This document shows, piece after piece, positions 24,206-31,212 of a stretch of 64,000 nt of DNA. A model generated the notes under the pieces. That model searched no databases. It saw only the letters and a program-made list of their open reading frames with translations, and was not told where the DNA came from. The stretch covers positions 1,275,339 through 1,339,338 of the forward strand of contig NZ_VDBO01000001.1 of NCBI RefSeq assembly GCF_005930355.1, written 5' to 3'. Source of the DNA: Paenibacillus sinopodophylli (GTDB lineage: Bacteria; Bacillota; Bacilli; Paenibacillales; Paenibacillaceae). Numbering within the stretch: the stretch's first letter is position 1; each line of letters opens with the position of its first letter. Position numbers and translations under genes: made by a program.

Positions 24206-24592
24206 TCAGAAATCATTATCCTGAATTTTATAGACTACACTCAAGCTATTTGCTAACCATTCCTTCGCAAATGCTTTGTCTTCATCATTCGTTTTTTCGG
24301 ATGATATTAGATTGTTTATATTATTATTATGTTTATAAAGAGATGTTTAGATTTCCGCCTTTTCTCCTTCACTAAAAATAATGGAATCCGAAAAAACAAT
24401 TAGTAATTTTACTAGCGCATCCATTGGAATAGTCTTAATAAATCGAGCTAGGTCATTCCAACTTTCGTGAAGCATCTCTGGCGAACGAAATTGGCTTTTC
24501 ATATCAATGCGTTCTAACTGTTCTTGCATCGTTTCGTCTTCAGCAAAAGTTGTCTGTAAATTATTGATAATTCTCTCAAAATTACTTTTCAC
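24206..24592 (-). pseudogene. small phage gene split by an in-frame TAA
   Basis: The first part (24347-24592, 81 residues) starts with GTG after AAGGGAG and reads SNFERIINNLQTTF, RSPEMLHESWNDLARFIK, then DALVKLLIVFSDSIIF. After the TAA at 24347-24349 the same frame stays open for 46 more codons, reading SSEKTNDEDKAFAKEWLANS and VVYKIQDNDF, with no start codon near its beginning. The continuous coding quality suggests one protein of about 128 residues broken by a nonsense change, or a leaky stop. No family is recognised. Confidence 0.55.
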
Positions 24593-24759
24593 GCAAACAC
24601 ACTCTCCCTTAATCATAAATCTATGTTTATTAAATATTTCAAAGAACAATATATGTAAAGGCCAGCCATGCACGGCTAACTCGTAGCGGAGATCCGCGAC
24701 CACTCCGAGGGTTAACTCGAAATGGTTTCGTCCGCTTCCGCAGCAGACTCTTCAGGCGT

Positions 24760-24855
24760 TTATTTAACTAATGTGATTGTAAGAGCCACCATACTAATGA
24801 CCAAAGCGGCGATGCTGATAATAACTGCAGCCGTCAACAGTTTGGACGTCTTCAT
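24760..24855 (-). CDS. 31-residue hydrophobic peptide
   Basis: A tiny ORF with AAGGGGAT seven bases before its ATG. After a short basic start (MKTSKLL) a single membrane segment fills the rest (AAVIISIAALVISMVALTIT) and it ends in LVK. It is the second gene of the divergent early unit controlled by the promoter at 25111-25139. Size and layout resemble small phage membrane peptides and type I toxins, but no antisense RNA gene was identified. Confidence 0.6.
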   Translation of the reverse strand: MKTSKLLTAAVIISIAALVISMVALTITLVK

Positions 24856-24924
24856 ATATCCATCCCCTTTGTGATATAATTTCAGAGAAAGAAACAGCAC
24901 CCTTATATTTCACCATCCCCTAGA

Positions 24925-24948
24925 CCAAGGCTCCTTTCGGAGCCAAGG
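24925..24948 (-). promoter_or_regulatory. perfect 10-bp hairpin with GAAA loop
   Basis: Minus-strand CCTTGGCTCC GAAA GGAGCCTTGG, a very stable GNRA-capped stem between two small membrane genes. There is no T run after it, so it is more likely an mRNA stability or processing element than a terminator. Confidence 0.6.
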
Positions 24949-24962
24949 CTTTCGGGTTCTGC

Positions 24963-25085
24963 TTAGTGGCTGAGTGTGATGATGAGGGCGATTGTCGAGT
25001 TTATCAGGCTAATGATTGCACTCACTAGCGTGATGATTACTGCCACTCGATTATCTACTTGCTGTTTCTTTTTCTTTTTGGCCAT
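24963..25085 (-). CDS. 40-residue membrane protein, first early gene
   Basis: Strong AAGGAGGTGAG site before the ATG. The start is very basic (MAKKKKKQQVDNR) and is followed by a membrane segment of about 25 residues (VAVIITLVSAIISLINSTIA). It is the first gene transcribed leftward from the divergent promoter opposite the repressor, so it sits where cro-type or early lytic genes normally begin, yet it has no DNA-binding domain. It resembles the 31-residue peptide downstream in build. Confidence 0.68.
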   Translation of the reverse strand: MAKKKKKQQVDNRVAVIITLVSAIISLINSTIALIITLSH

Positions 25086-25110
25086 CTTGTTCTCACCTCC
25101 TTATATTCTT

Positions 25111-25139
25111 ATTATACAACTATTTTCGTTGATTGTCAA
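25111..25139 (-). promoter_or_regulatory. divergent early promoter with operator
   Basis: Minus-strand consensus promoter: -35 TTGACA (25139-25134), 17-bp spacer, -10 TATAAT (25116-25111). The spacer carries AACTATTTTCGTT (25118-25130), which differs from the palindrome at 25178-25190 at two positions. Repressor bound here would block RNA polymerase. Confidence 0.88.
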
Positions 25140-25168
25140 CATATTTAGTTTATCTATAACTTATATTG

Positions 25169-25197
25169 TTGATTTAAAACGATATTCGTTGTATTAT
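25169..25197 (+). promoter_or_regulatory. repressor-integrase promoter with operator
   Basis: Plus-strand promoter: -35 TTGATT (25169-25174), 17-bp spacer, -10 TATTAT (25192-25197). The spacer contains AACGATATTCGTT (25178-25190), a perfect dyad AACGA-N3-TCGTT. It drives the repressor and integrase genes and suggests autoregulation. Confidence 0.82.
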
Positions 25198-25216
25198 CAT
25201 TTTGAGGTGATAAAAC

Positions 25217-25426
25217 ATGTTAAGGCTAAAGCTGGATAGGATCATGTTTGAAAAGAAATACAATACCAAGCAACTTAGTGAAGAGATCGGCATTCGTTGG
25301 AACACTGTTGACGACTTGGTGAAGAACAGGGCTAAGAACTGGTCACCAGAAACACTGAATAAGATTATGGTCGCCCTTGATATTAAGGATATCAACGAAC
25401 TAATTGAATACAAGGCTGGTGAGTAA
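25217..25426 (+). CDS. small XRE/Cro-type repressor
   Basis: A 69-residue protein consisting of little more than one helix-turn-helix of the XRE (HTH_26) type: TKQLSEEIGIRWNTVDDLVK is the recognition region, followed by WSPETLNKIMVALDIKDINE. GAGGTG precedes the ATG. It has no separate dimerisation or cleavage domain, so unlike CI it offers no obvious RecA-dependent autocleavage. It is two bases upstream of the integrase gene and is the likely ligand of the AACGA-N3-TCGTT sites. Confidence 0.88.
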   Translation: MLRLKLDRIMFEKKYNTKQLSEEIGIRWNTVDDLVKNRAKNWSPETLNKIMVALDIKDINELIEYKAGE

Positions 25427-25428
25427 CA

Positions 25429-26589
25429 ATGCCAGTTATGAAGAATGACGCAACAGGAAATTGGGATTTTAAAATTAATTACAAAGACAAAAACGGCGAG
25501 TATAAACAAAAGATGCGAAGAGGATTCAGAACTCAAAAAGAAGCAAAAGCTGCTATGGCAGAAATGGAAAATGACCTGAATAAAAACACATTCTTCGAGC
25601 CTTCAAAGACTTCCTTCAACGACTTTATGCGTGATTTTTTAAATGACAAGAAACTACAAGTAAAGCCTCAAACCCTTACAACATACACAGCATTGATAAA
25701 CAATCACATTTTGCCGTTCTTAGGTGAGTTCAAACTCTCCGAATTAACTCCTAGACTTATACAGAACTTGTACAATCGCCTCTTCGAAAATGGAGAACTG
25801 TCGGATGAGAATATCCAAAAATGCCATACACTCATAAACGCAGCAATGAAAAAAGCAGTTACGTGGGATATGATTCAGAAGAATCCCACATCAATTGTGC
25901 CAAGACCTAAAGCGCGTAAGAAAGAAATGCAGGTGTGGTCATTGGAAGAATCAAAGCAATTCCTCGAAGCTGCTGCAGAAGATCCGTTAGCGATTGTTTT
26001 CGTCCTTGCTCTTACCACAGGAATGAGACAAGGGGAAATACTGGGGCTTCGTTGGAAAGACGTTGACTTTGATAACCGTATTATCAGCATCACGCAGATA
26101 TTGAACCATGATGGCAAAGGATTTGATGTGGGAGCAAAGACATTGTCAGGACAAAGGCCTATAAAAGTCGATACCGAAACAATGAACGCTTTAAATAAAC
26201 ACCGGATTAAGCAACGCGAGGGACGTATGAAGTATGCCGATGTTTTCGAAGATAACGGACTTGTAGTATGCACGCGTTTCGGCAGTCCAGTTTCTCCCCG
26301 TAACCTTAATAGGACGTTTGATAGGATTGTCGAAACACTCAATGAGAAGCTGGTTGAAGCTCGAGCTAAATGGGGATACACTGGCGAAGATTTGAAGAAG
26401 ATTCGATTTCATGACATGAGACATTCACATGTTACATTCCTAATTAAAAATAGAGAAACACCACAGGCAATTGCAGAACGCCTTGGATGGTCGGACACGA
26501 GAATGATCGACAATTATGCGCATATTCGCCCCGATATTCAAGAAGATGTTGCTGATACATTCGGTAAAGCATTCTATGGTACTAAATGA
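25429..26589 (+). CDS. int: tyrosine recombinase integrase, prophage 1
   Basis: A 386-residue phage integrase. Residues 1-60 form the arm-binding AP2-like domain. The core-binding SAM-like domain spans about 62-160. The catalytic domain has the first arginine in TTGMRQGEILGLRW (R200), the HDMRHSHV box (H328, R331) and the tyrosine in DNYAHI (Y363), so it looks active. It ends about 140 bp before the att core at 26731-26761. It shares an operon with the repressor, so integrase and repressor are made together. Confidence 0.96.
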   Translation: MPVMKNDATGNWDFKINYKDKNGEYKQKMRRGFRTQKEAKAAMAEMENDLNKNTFFEPSKTSFNDFMRDFLNDKKLQVKPQTLTTYTALINNHILPFLGEFKLSELTPRLIQNLYNRLFENGELSDENIQKCHTLINAAMKKAVTWDMIQKNPTSIVPRPKARKKEMQVWSLEESKQFLEAAAEDPLAIVFVLALTTGMRQGEILGLRWKDVDFDNRIISITQILNHDGKGFDVGAKTLSGQRPIKVDTETMNALNKHRIKQREGRMKYADVFEDNGLVVCTRFGSPVSPRNLNRTFDRIVETLNEKLVEARAKWGYTGEDLKKIRFHDMRHSHVTFLIKNRETPQAIAERLGWSDTRMIDNYAHIRPDIQEDVADTFGKAFYGTK

Positions 26590-26636
26590 TACGATTTTTG
26601 ATACGAAAATAGATTTTTAAAGGTTCTGAAACATAC

Positions 26637-26650
26637 AGAACAAACGTTCG
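26637..26650. promoter_or_regulatory. LexA-like site near att
   Basis: AGAACAAACGTTCG, one base from the perfect box at 23316-23329, immediately followed by another GTGCGAAC half. It lies between the integrase stop and the att core. Confidence 0.6.
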
Positions 26651-26730
26651 TGCGAACACCCTTAACTGCCGCTATTACTGCTAAATACGGTATAACACCG
26701 AACACCTATCTATCTTGACAGGGTAGGGGT

Positions 26731-26761
26731 CACAGGTTCGAACCCTGTTCAGATCATACGA
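26731..26761 (+). other. att core 1: displaced tRNA 3' end
   Basis: The 31 bp here are identical to 29908-29938, and similarity extends about 18 bp further upstream. The sequence holds a T arm (ACAGG TTCGAAC CCTGT) plus a candidate acceptor strand TCAGATC with discriminator A, without encoded CCA. The 5' part of the tRNA is absent. It marks the integrase-side end of prophage 1; the rebuilt tRNA gene is expected left of base 1. I could not determine the amino acid. Confidence 0.8.
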
Positions 26762-26764
26762 ATG

Positions 26765-26808
26765 AAAACCCGTAATCCTATGTACCATAAGGGATTGCGG
26801 GTTTTTTC
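26765..26808 (+). terminator. terminator after att core 1
   Basis: A 12-bp stem (AACCCGTAATCC with GGATTGCGGGTT) followed by six T. It matches the position of the terminator after the second att core, so the attP of the element carried a tRNA 3' end plus its own terminator. Confidence 0.85.
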
Positions 26809-26871
26809 GTTTTTGTTAAGTCCGTTCTCTAACTGTCTTTTATGAATTTGGTGCAGATCGTTTTTTAGTAA

Positions 26872-27343
26872 TCAAACGGTTGCTTTCTTGTTGTAAAACA
26901 TCTCTCCAAAAGCATCCGCTGTCTCCCTCTGCATATGTGGTGTCACATGTGCGTAACGATTAAGCATCTTAACGCTTGACCATCCAAGCCGCTCTGCTAT
27001 TCTTTTATTATTCTCTCTCATCTTCAACAACAATACTACATGGATATGGCGCATATCGTGAAATCTAATTTTCAGGACTTCCGCTTGTTCAATTAATCGG
27101 TAGAATGATCGATTAAGATTACGCGGTGAGAGCGACGTACCAAGCTGAGTAGAAATAACAAGATCTAAGTCCTCGTAAATATCCCTGTGCCCCATCTTCT
27201 CTCTAATCATTCTCCTGCGTAACTTGTCCAATACGGATGCAGTTGTCTTGTCTATCCCAATAGAACGTACACCTGAAACCGTCTTAGCTCCAACATCAAA
27301 TGTCTTCCCGTTATGGTTCAGAATCTGCCGGACTGCTACAGTA
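26872..27343 (-). pseudogene. integrase C-terminal remnant of a second element
   Basis: About 157 codons matching the C-terminal part of a tyrosine recombinase. It starts inside the catalytic domain (QILNHNGKTFDVGAKTVSG, compare ITQILNHDGKGFDVGAKTLSG in the prophage 1 integrase) and keeps FHDMRHIHVVLLL, ERLGWSSVKMLNRYAHV and the end. The N-terminal 220 residues, including the first catalytic arginine, are gone. The break lies at about 27343, where sequence switches to copy B of the non-coding repeat. It faces the prophage 1 integrase across att core 1. Confidence 0.88.
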
Positions 27344-27362
27344 GATTACTTAGATCAATATC

Positions 27363-27555
27363 TTTTATAGATATACGCACTTAGTTAGTTAGTAAAAAGG
27401 AAGAACAAGGTCATTATATCGTATCCATATTTTGGAGTAAAACAGCTTCGAGCCTATTTTCGCAAACAAAACACAGAACATGCGTTCGCACTTGCTCTCT
27501 CCACCGTTTATGCCGTTTTTGGAGAAAAGAAAAAAGCCACTCAATGAGAGTGACT
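27363..27555. repeat. non-coding segment, copy B
   Basis: Homologous to 22160-22351. It contains a LexA-like site AGAACATGCGTTCG at 27475-27488 and ends in the terminator of the secreted-protein gene. Its presence links the remnant element and prophage 1 to one phage lineage. Confidence 0.8.
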
Positions 27556-27556
27556 C
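27530..27556 (-). terminator. terminator of the secreted Fn3 protein gene
   Basis: Minus-strand stem AGTCACTCT with GAGTGGCT and a short loop, followed by six T; 12 bp after the stop of the gene at 27568. Confidence 0.85.
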
Positions 27557-27567
27557 TTTAAAAAGCA

Positions 27568-28569
27568 CTAATTTACTTCATATTCACTGACTTCAAAAGT
27601 TAGTATTTTATCAAAAATCACATATTCCGTTCGAGATTTGAAAGGTCCTTTATTCCAAGTTTTTACGAAGGCATACTTTGCTAGGCCAACACCTGCATCT
27701 TTGGAATCATACCAATTTATAAACTTATTAACTTCAGTCATTGAAATATCATATTCTTTTTCTAATCCATTTGTTAATGTTATTGTTAAAATTGCGTAAT
27801 TATTTAATAGAGGAGTGAATGATAATGGGGCACTTTTTAAAGATTCATTACCATTAAGATCCACTGAAGTTACTTGATAAACATATTCATTCCCATAGAT
27901 AAAATCATTCAAAACAAAATGATTTACTGGAATTAATGATGAATTCTTTTTTATTCCATTTACATAGAAGTTATAGCCCACCAAATCAGTTCCAATTGAT
28001 GGTTGCCAAGAAACAGTGACACTATCAGTTTCCGTTTCAACAACTGCATTTAGATCAACTGGAATTGATGGTGCTACAGAATCTCTAGTGGAATAAATAT
28101 CAACTTCATATATTTTACCAGCAACTGGACCTGTATTGATGATTGCAAATCCAAATACATTATTAATGGTTGTATTAAAATTAACAACGTTTACTTCATT
28201 CCCAAGATTATTAGGATTTGTTAGAAAACTAGTTGCTATTTGAGCTTTGGATTCATTGTATAGTGTTATTTCTATAGGTACATCTGATTTAAAGGAAATA
28301 GAGCCAATAGATTTCCCCGAAGAAAATGTATAAAAAACAGTATCAATAGCTGATGTGGAGCTATGAGTCCCGATTTCATAAAACGTATTCAAATCTTTAT
28401 CTGTTAGTAAACTTGTAGATGATGTAGTCGTTGGGACTTGATATGCGGAACCCAATTTCAATGATGCTCCATTTACGAGTCCTGGATTAACCTCTGCAAA
28501 TACAGTTGAATACGTAAATGCCATCAAAATAATTAAAAATCCAAATATAAAACTAAATTTTCTTTTCAT
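27568..28569 (-). CDS. secreted fibronectin-III protein, cargo of the remnant element
   Basis: A 333-residue protein with a signal peptide (basic start, hydrophobic FIFGFLIILMAFTYS, cleavage probably after VFA). Residues about 30-155 look like a discoidin-like beta-sandwich. A fibronectin type III domain follows (VDLNAVVETETDSVTVSWQP to about 250). The last 75 residues (TLTNGLEKEYDISMTEVNKF, then NKGPFKSRTEYVIFDK) form a domain seen in other Firmicute secreted proteins. The gene is AT-rich compared with the chromosome and has its own terminator, typical of lysogenic cargo. The function is unknown; surface binding is inferred from the domains. Confidence 0.75.
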   Translation of the reverse strand: MKRKFSFIFGFLIILMAFTYSTVFAEVNPGLVNGASLKLGSAYQVPTTTSSTSLLTDKDLNTFYEIGTHSSTSAIDTVFYTFSSGKSIGSISFKSDVPIEITLYNESKAQIATSFLTNPNNLGNEVNVVNFNTTINNVFGFAIINTGPVAGKIYEVDIYSTRDSVAPSIPVDLNAVVETETDSVTVSWQPSIGTDLVGYNFYVNGIKKNSSLIPVNHFVLNDFIYGNEYVYQVTSVDLNGNESLKSAPLSFTPLLNNYAILTITLTNGLEKEYDISMTEVNKFINWYDSKDAGVGLAKYAFVKTWNKGPFKSRTEYVIFDKILTFEVSEYEVN

Positions 28570-28589
28570 ATCTAATATCCCCTTTTTAA

Positions 28590-29240
28590 ATTATTATTTC
28601 CACTAAAGTCTTATCGGAAAATATGTAATCATTTTTAATAGTAAATATAATATTCTTAGTTATGTAATAATTACATGGACTAAACAAATCGAATAAGCTC
28701 CATTCAACAAAGAAATTTAATTCGAGGGGCTGAGCGCTAATTCCTTCTAAGTAGATCAGCAAGTATACTAACATGCGCTTGCATCATGAATAGATGTATC
28801 TGCATGACTCGAGTAACAATAAGGTAACAGCTGCTGCTCGCGCCTAGCAAGGCTGTATGTATTCCTAAATACGTCTGGAGTAATGTTCATTGGGTGTTAA
28901 ATCTGTTGCAGGGGTGAACCTATTAGGTTTATAAAGGTGCGTCATAGCGGATTTAAGAGGAGGCTGCTGTTTTTCAAACTGATGTTCATTTATGTCGGAA
29001 GTATCGAGCACAGGAGGCACTACAAACGATGTGAGCGACAACGAGAGCAACGCCAGCTGTAACGAGCAGCGTAGGCTGTTGCTTGGTTTTAAGGTAATGG
29101 CAAGAGCAACGATGGAAGCAACGCTAGAAGAGGCATTGATAGCAAATTGTACCTGCTTCAGAAAATATATATCCTATCGTGTATATCAGTTTAGAGCAGC
29201 TACTTCTACGCAAGCAGGACACCGTCATTATTTTAATGTC
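28590..29240. other. stretch without a supported gene
   Basis: Between the secreted protein and the small genes of the remnant. Short ORFs exist on both strands (plus 28992-29249, minus 28865-29050), but none has a ribosome site or recognisable sequence, and the two overlap each other. Probably decayed phage DNA. Confidence 0.5.
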
Positions 29241-29245
29241 GGTCT

Positions 29246-29428
29246 CTAATCATCACTAGGATGTGGTTTGGCATGTTTTCTAAGCATATTGCGCACTCCA
29301 CATTTTATTGTGGCCCCGTGTTTGTCTAATACTCTTTGAATATTAGGGGCGATCGCGTCAATTATTGTTTCAAGAACATCTCCTTCAACAGGAATAAATG
29401 TAACTGTAACTTCTCGCTTCTTTGACAT
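29246..29428 (-). CDS. small protein of the remnant element, unknown
   Basis: A 60-residue protein from the ATG at 29428, preceded by AGGAGAG. It reads REVTVTFIPVEGDVLETIID then NIQRVLDKHGATIKCG, a short strand plus helices, and ends in a basic histidine-containing tail. The family is not recognised. It lies downstream of the excisionase-like gene and is probably co-transcribed. Confidence 0.6.
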   Translation of the reverse strand: MSKKREVTVTFIPVEGDVLETIIDAIAPNIQRVLDKHGATIKCGVRNMLRKHAKPHPSDD

Positions 29429-29476
29429 GGAAACTCTCCTGTTCACTTCATAAATTGTTCTTCCCCCTGCTCAAAA

Positions 29477-29671
29477 TTATTTAGAGTAGCCTTCAAGCCA
29501 GCTAAAGAAGACATCTCTAGGAAGTCTAATCATTCTATTCTTACCAATGCGATTTACATGAAAAAGAGGATTGTTTAAAAGTTCGTATGTACCTCGTCTC
29601 CCTATCCGTAATATCTCTTGAATATGAGTAGGCTCCAGCGCTAGTGGAAAATCTTCCTTTGATTTATACAA
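29477..29671 (-). CDS. excisionase-like helix-turn-helix protein
   Basis: A 64-residue protein with a TTG start after GAGGAGG. It has the MerR/Xis-like helix-turn-helix found in HTH_17 proteins: LALEPTHIQEILRIGRRGTY, then HVNRIGKNRMIRLPRDVFFSWLE. Such proteins act as excisionases or small regulators in mobile elements. It is close to the right att site, which fits, although the element's integrase is broken. Confidence 0.78.
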   Translation of the reverse strand: MYKSKEDFPLALEPTHIQEILRIGRRGTYELLNNPLFHVNRIGKNRMIRLPRDVFFSWLEGYSK

Positions 29672-29751
29672 CTCTATGCCTCCTCTTCGGTTATGTTTTA
29701 TTCATCGGAATAATGGACAATGATAAATATTAAGAGTTCTTTAAGGAAATA

Positions 29752-29799
29752 AATCTGGTGCCGATTCTGGTGCCGAAAGTTGAAAATCGGCACCAGATT
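29752..29799. repeat. perfect 15-bp inverted repeat
   Basis: AATCTGGTGCCGATT and its exact complement are separated by 18 bp. A third CTGGTGCCGA lies inside the spacer as a direct repeat. It sits about 110 bp from the right att core and could be a recombinase or excisionase arm site. Confidence 0.75.
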
Positions 29800-29907
29800 C
29801 AAACAATATCCAGCAACAAAGGAACTCGCAAAAACTCAATAATAACAAGGGTTTCGACACTTTAACAACAATCCTGATTACCGTCCGAGAGTCTTGAAAG
29901 GGTAGGG

Positions 29908-29938
29908 CACAGGTTCGAACCCTGTTCAGATCATACGA
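29908..29938 (+). other. att core 2: displaced tRNA 3' end
   Basis: Identical over 31 bp to 26731-26761. It closes the remnant element on the chromosome side. Beyond it come a terminator and normal chromosomal genes, so this is the outermost displaced copy of the target tRNA end. Confidence 0.8.
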
Positions 29939-29940
29939 TT

Positions 29941-29985
29941 AAAAGCCCCCGCAATCCTTTATCTCATAAGGGTTGCGGGGCTTTT
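29941..29985 (+). terminator. terminator after att core 2
   Basis: A long stem (AAAAGCCCC with GGGGCTTTT plus inner GCAA/TTGC) with a T run, probably the original terminator of the chromosomal tRNA. Confidence 0.85.
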
Positions 29986-30052
29986 CGTATCTCCTAACAC
30001 ACATCAAATACACCCCTAGCTCATATAGAGCACGGGGTGCATTAGTATGTTT

Positions 30053-31093
30053 CTAGCCGATCTGAACCAGGATTTTCGCCTGGCTCTTATCTTTAATGAG
30101 CAGTTCGAGACCGTTCTCGACGATATTGTCCAGCATAATTTTTTTGGTGATGACTTGTTTAACATCCAGCTTGCCTGCCGCTATAAGCGACAACACTTCC
30201 GGGAAAATATGACGATAAGCAAGAATCGACGTCAAATTTGCTTCCTTGATCATTAGCTGGAACAAATCCACTTTAGGCGGTTCAGCGAATGCGGCAATGA
30301 CCATAACTTCCCCGCCTTTGCGCAGGACGGAAATGGCACTGCTCAAAGTAGGCTGAACGCCGGCCGCTTCATATGCGACATCTACGCCGCCTGATGCTCC
30401 CAGAATAGTGGAAACTGCATCCTCCTTTGCGCTGTTAATGACGATTGCGCCAAGACTTTTAGCCAGCTCAAGCCTTTCCTCCGATACGTCTATCGCAAAA
30501 ATGTTAGCTGCGCCTGCAGATTTTGCCGCCAGTATCGTCAACAATCCGATCGGGCCTGCTCCGAATACTGCGACCTGATTGCCGACCTTTAATTTGCTTT
30601 GACGAACCGCATGCAAAGCTACAGCGGAAGGTTCCACTAAAGCTCCTTCTTCAAAGGAAACTTGCTCAGGAAGTTTATGGATCATATAAGGCTCAACGAC
30701 CACATATTCAGCGAATCCGCCATTATCGTTAAGACCTACAAAACCAACATGATCGCATTGGTTATAGTTCCCTGACCGGCAGCTAGCACATACTCCGCAA
30801 TAAATAAGGGGCTCAATCGTTACTCGATCACCGAGTTCGAATCCTTTGACGCCAGTTCCGATTTCGTCGATTATGCCTGAGAACTCATGTCCTAACGTCA
30901 ACGGAGCCATCTTTCCAGAAACAGCATGAGGCTCTCCGGTTTGAACACCAATGCCGTGATGGTAAGCATGCAGATCACTGCCGCAAATTCCTGCATATTG
31001 AACTTTAACCCTAACTTTGCCTTCAGCAGCGTCAGGAATTTCGAGTTGTTCGAGTCTAACGTCCTTCGCTGCGTAATATACAGCCGCTTTCAT
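30053..31093 (-). CDS. bdhA: zinc-dependent 2,3-butanediol-type dehydrogenase
   Basis: A 346-residue medium-chain alcohol dehydrogenase. Catalytic zinc ligands are in GICGSDLHAYH (Cys near 37) and GHEFSGIIDEIG (His, Glu near 70). The structural zinc loop is CGVCASCRSGNYNQCDHVG with four cysteines. The NAD-binding Rossmann motif is FGAGPIGLL near residue 178. Overall pattern and length match (R,R)-butanediol dehydrogenase, oxidising butanediol or reducing acetoin with NADH; threonine or sorbitol dehydrogenase activity is an alternative. It is divergent from a LysR regulator, which probably controls it. Confidence 0.85.
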   Translation of the reverse strand: MKAAVYYAAKDVRLEQLEIPDAAEGKVRVKVQYAGICGSDLHAYHHGIGVQTGEPHAVSGKMAPLTLGHEFSGIIDEIGTGVKGFELGDRVTIEPLIYCGVCASCRSGNYNQCDHVGFVGLNDNGGFAEYVVVEPYMIHKLPEQVSFEEGALVEPSAVALHAVRQSKLKVGNQVAVFGAGPIGLLTILAAKSAGAANIFAIDVSEERLELAKSLGAIVINSAKEDAVSTILGASGGVDVAYEAAGVQPTLSSAISVLRKGGEVMVIAAFAEPPKVDLFQLMIKEANLTSILAYRHIFPEVLSLIAAGKLDVKQVITKKIMLDNIVENGLELLIKDKSQAKILVQIG

Positions 31094-31147
31094 ATCGCGT
31101 ACATCTCCTTTTTGTATGTATTCTTACAAAAAGTATACTCCTCTTTA

Positions 31148-31175
31148 TTGTTAAGTAATAATTATTGTTTATAAT
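31148..31175 (+). promoter_or_regulatory. promoter of the lysR gene
   Basis: TTGTTA (31148-31153), 16-bp spacer, TATAAT (31170-31175). The short intergenic region is AT-rich and has an AATAATTATT dyad, a plausible LysR binding site shared with the divergent dehydrogenase gene. Confidence 0.65.
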
Positions 31176-31212
31176 ATATATATTAGCTTAACTAATGGAT
31201 GGAGTTGTAAGA

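Noticed and set aside
28865..29249. Overlapping small ORFs on both strands in the remnant element
   Set aside because: No ribosome sites, no family resemblance, and each is the partial complement of the other; left as decayed DNA.
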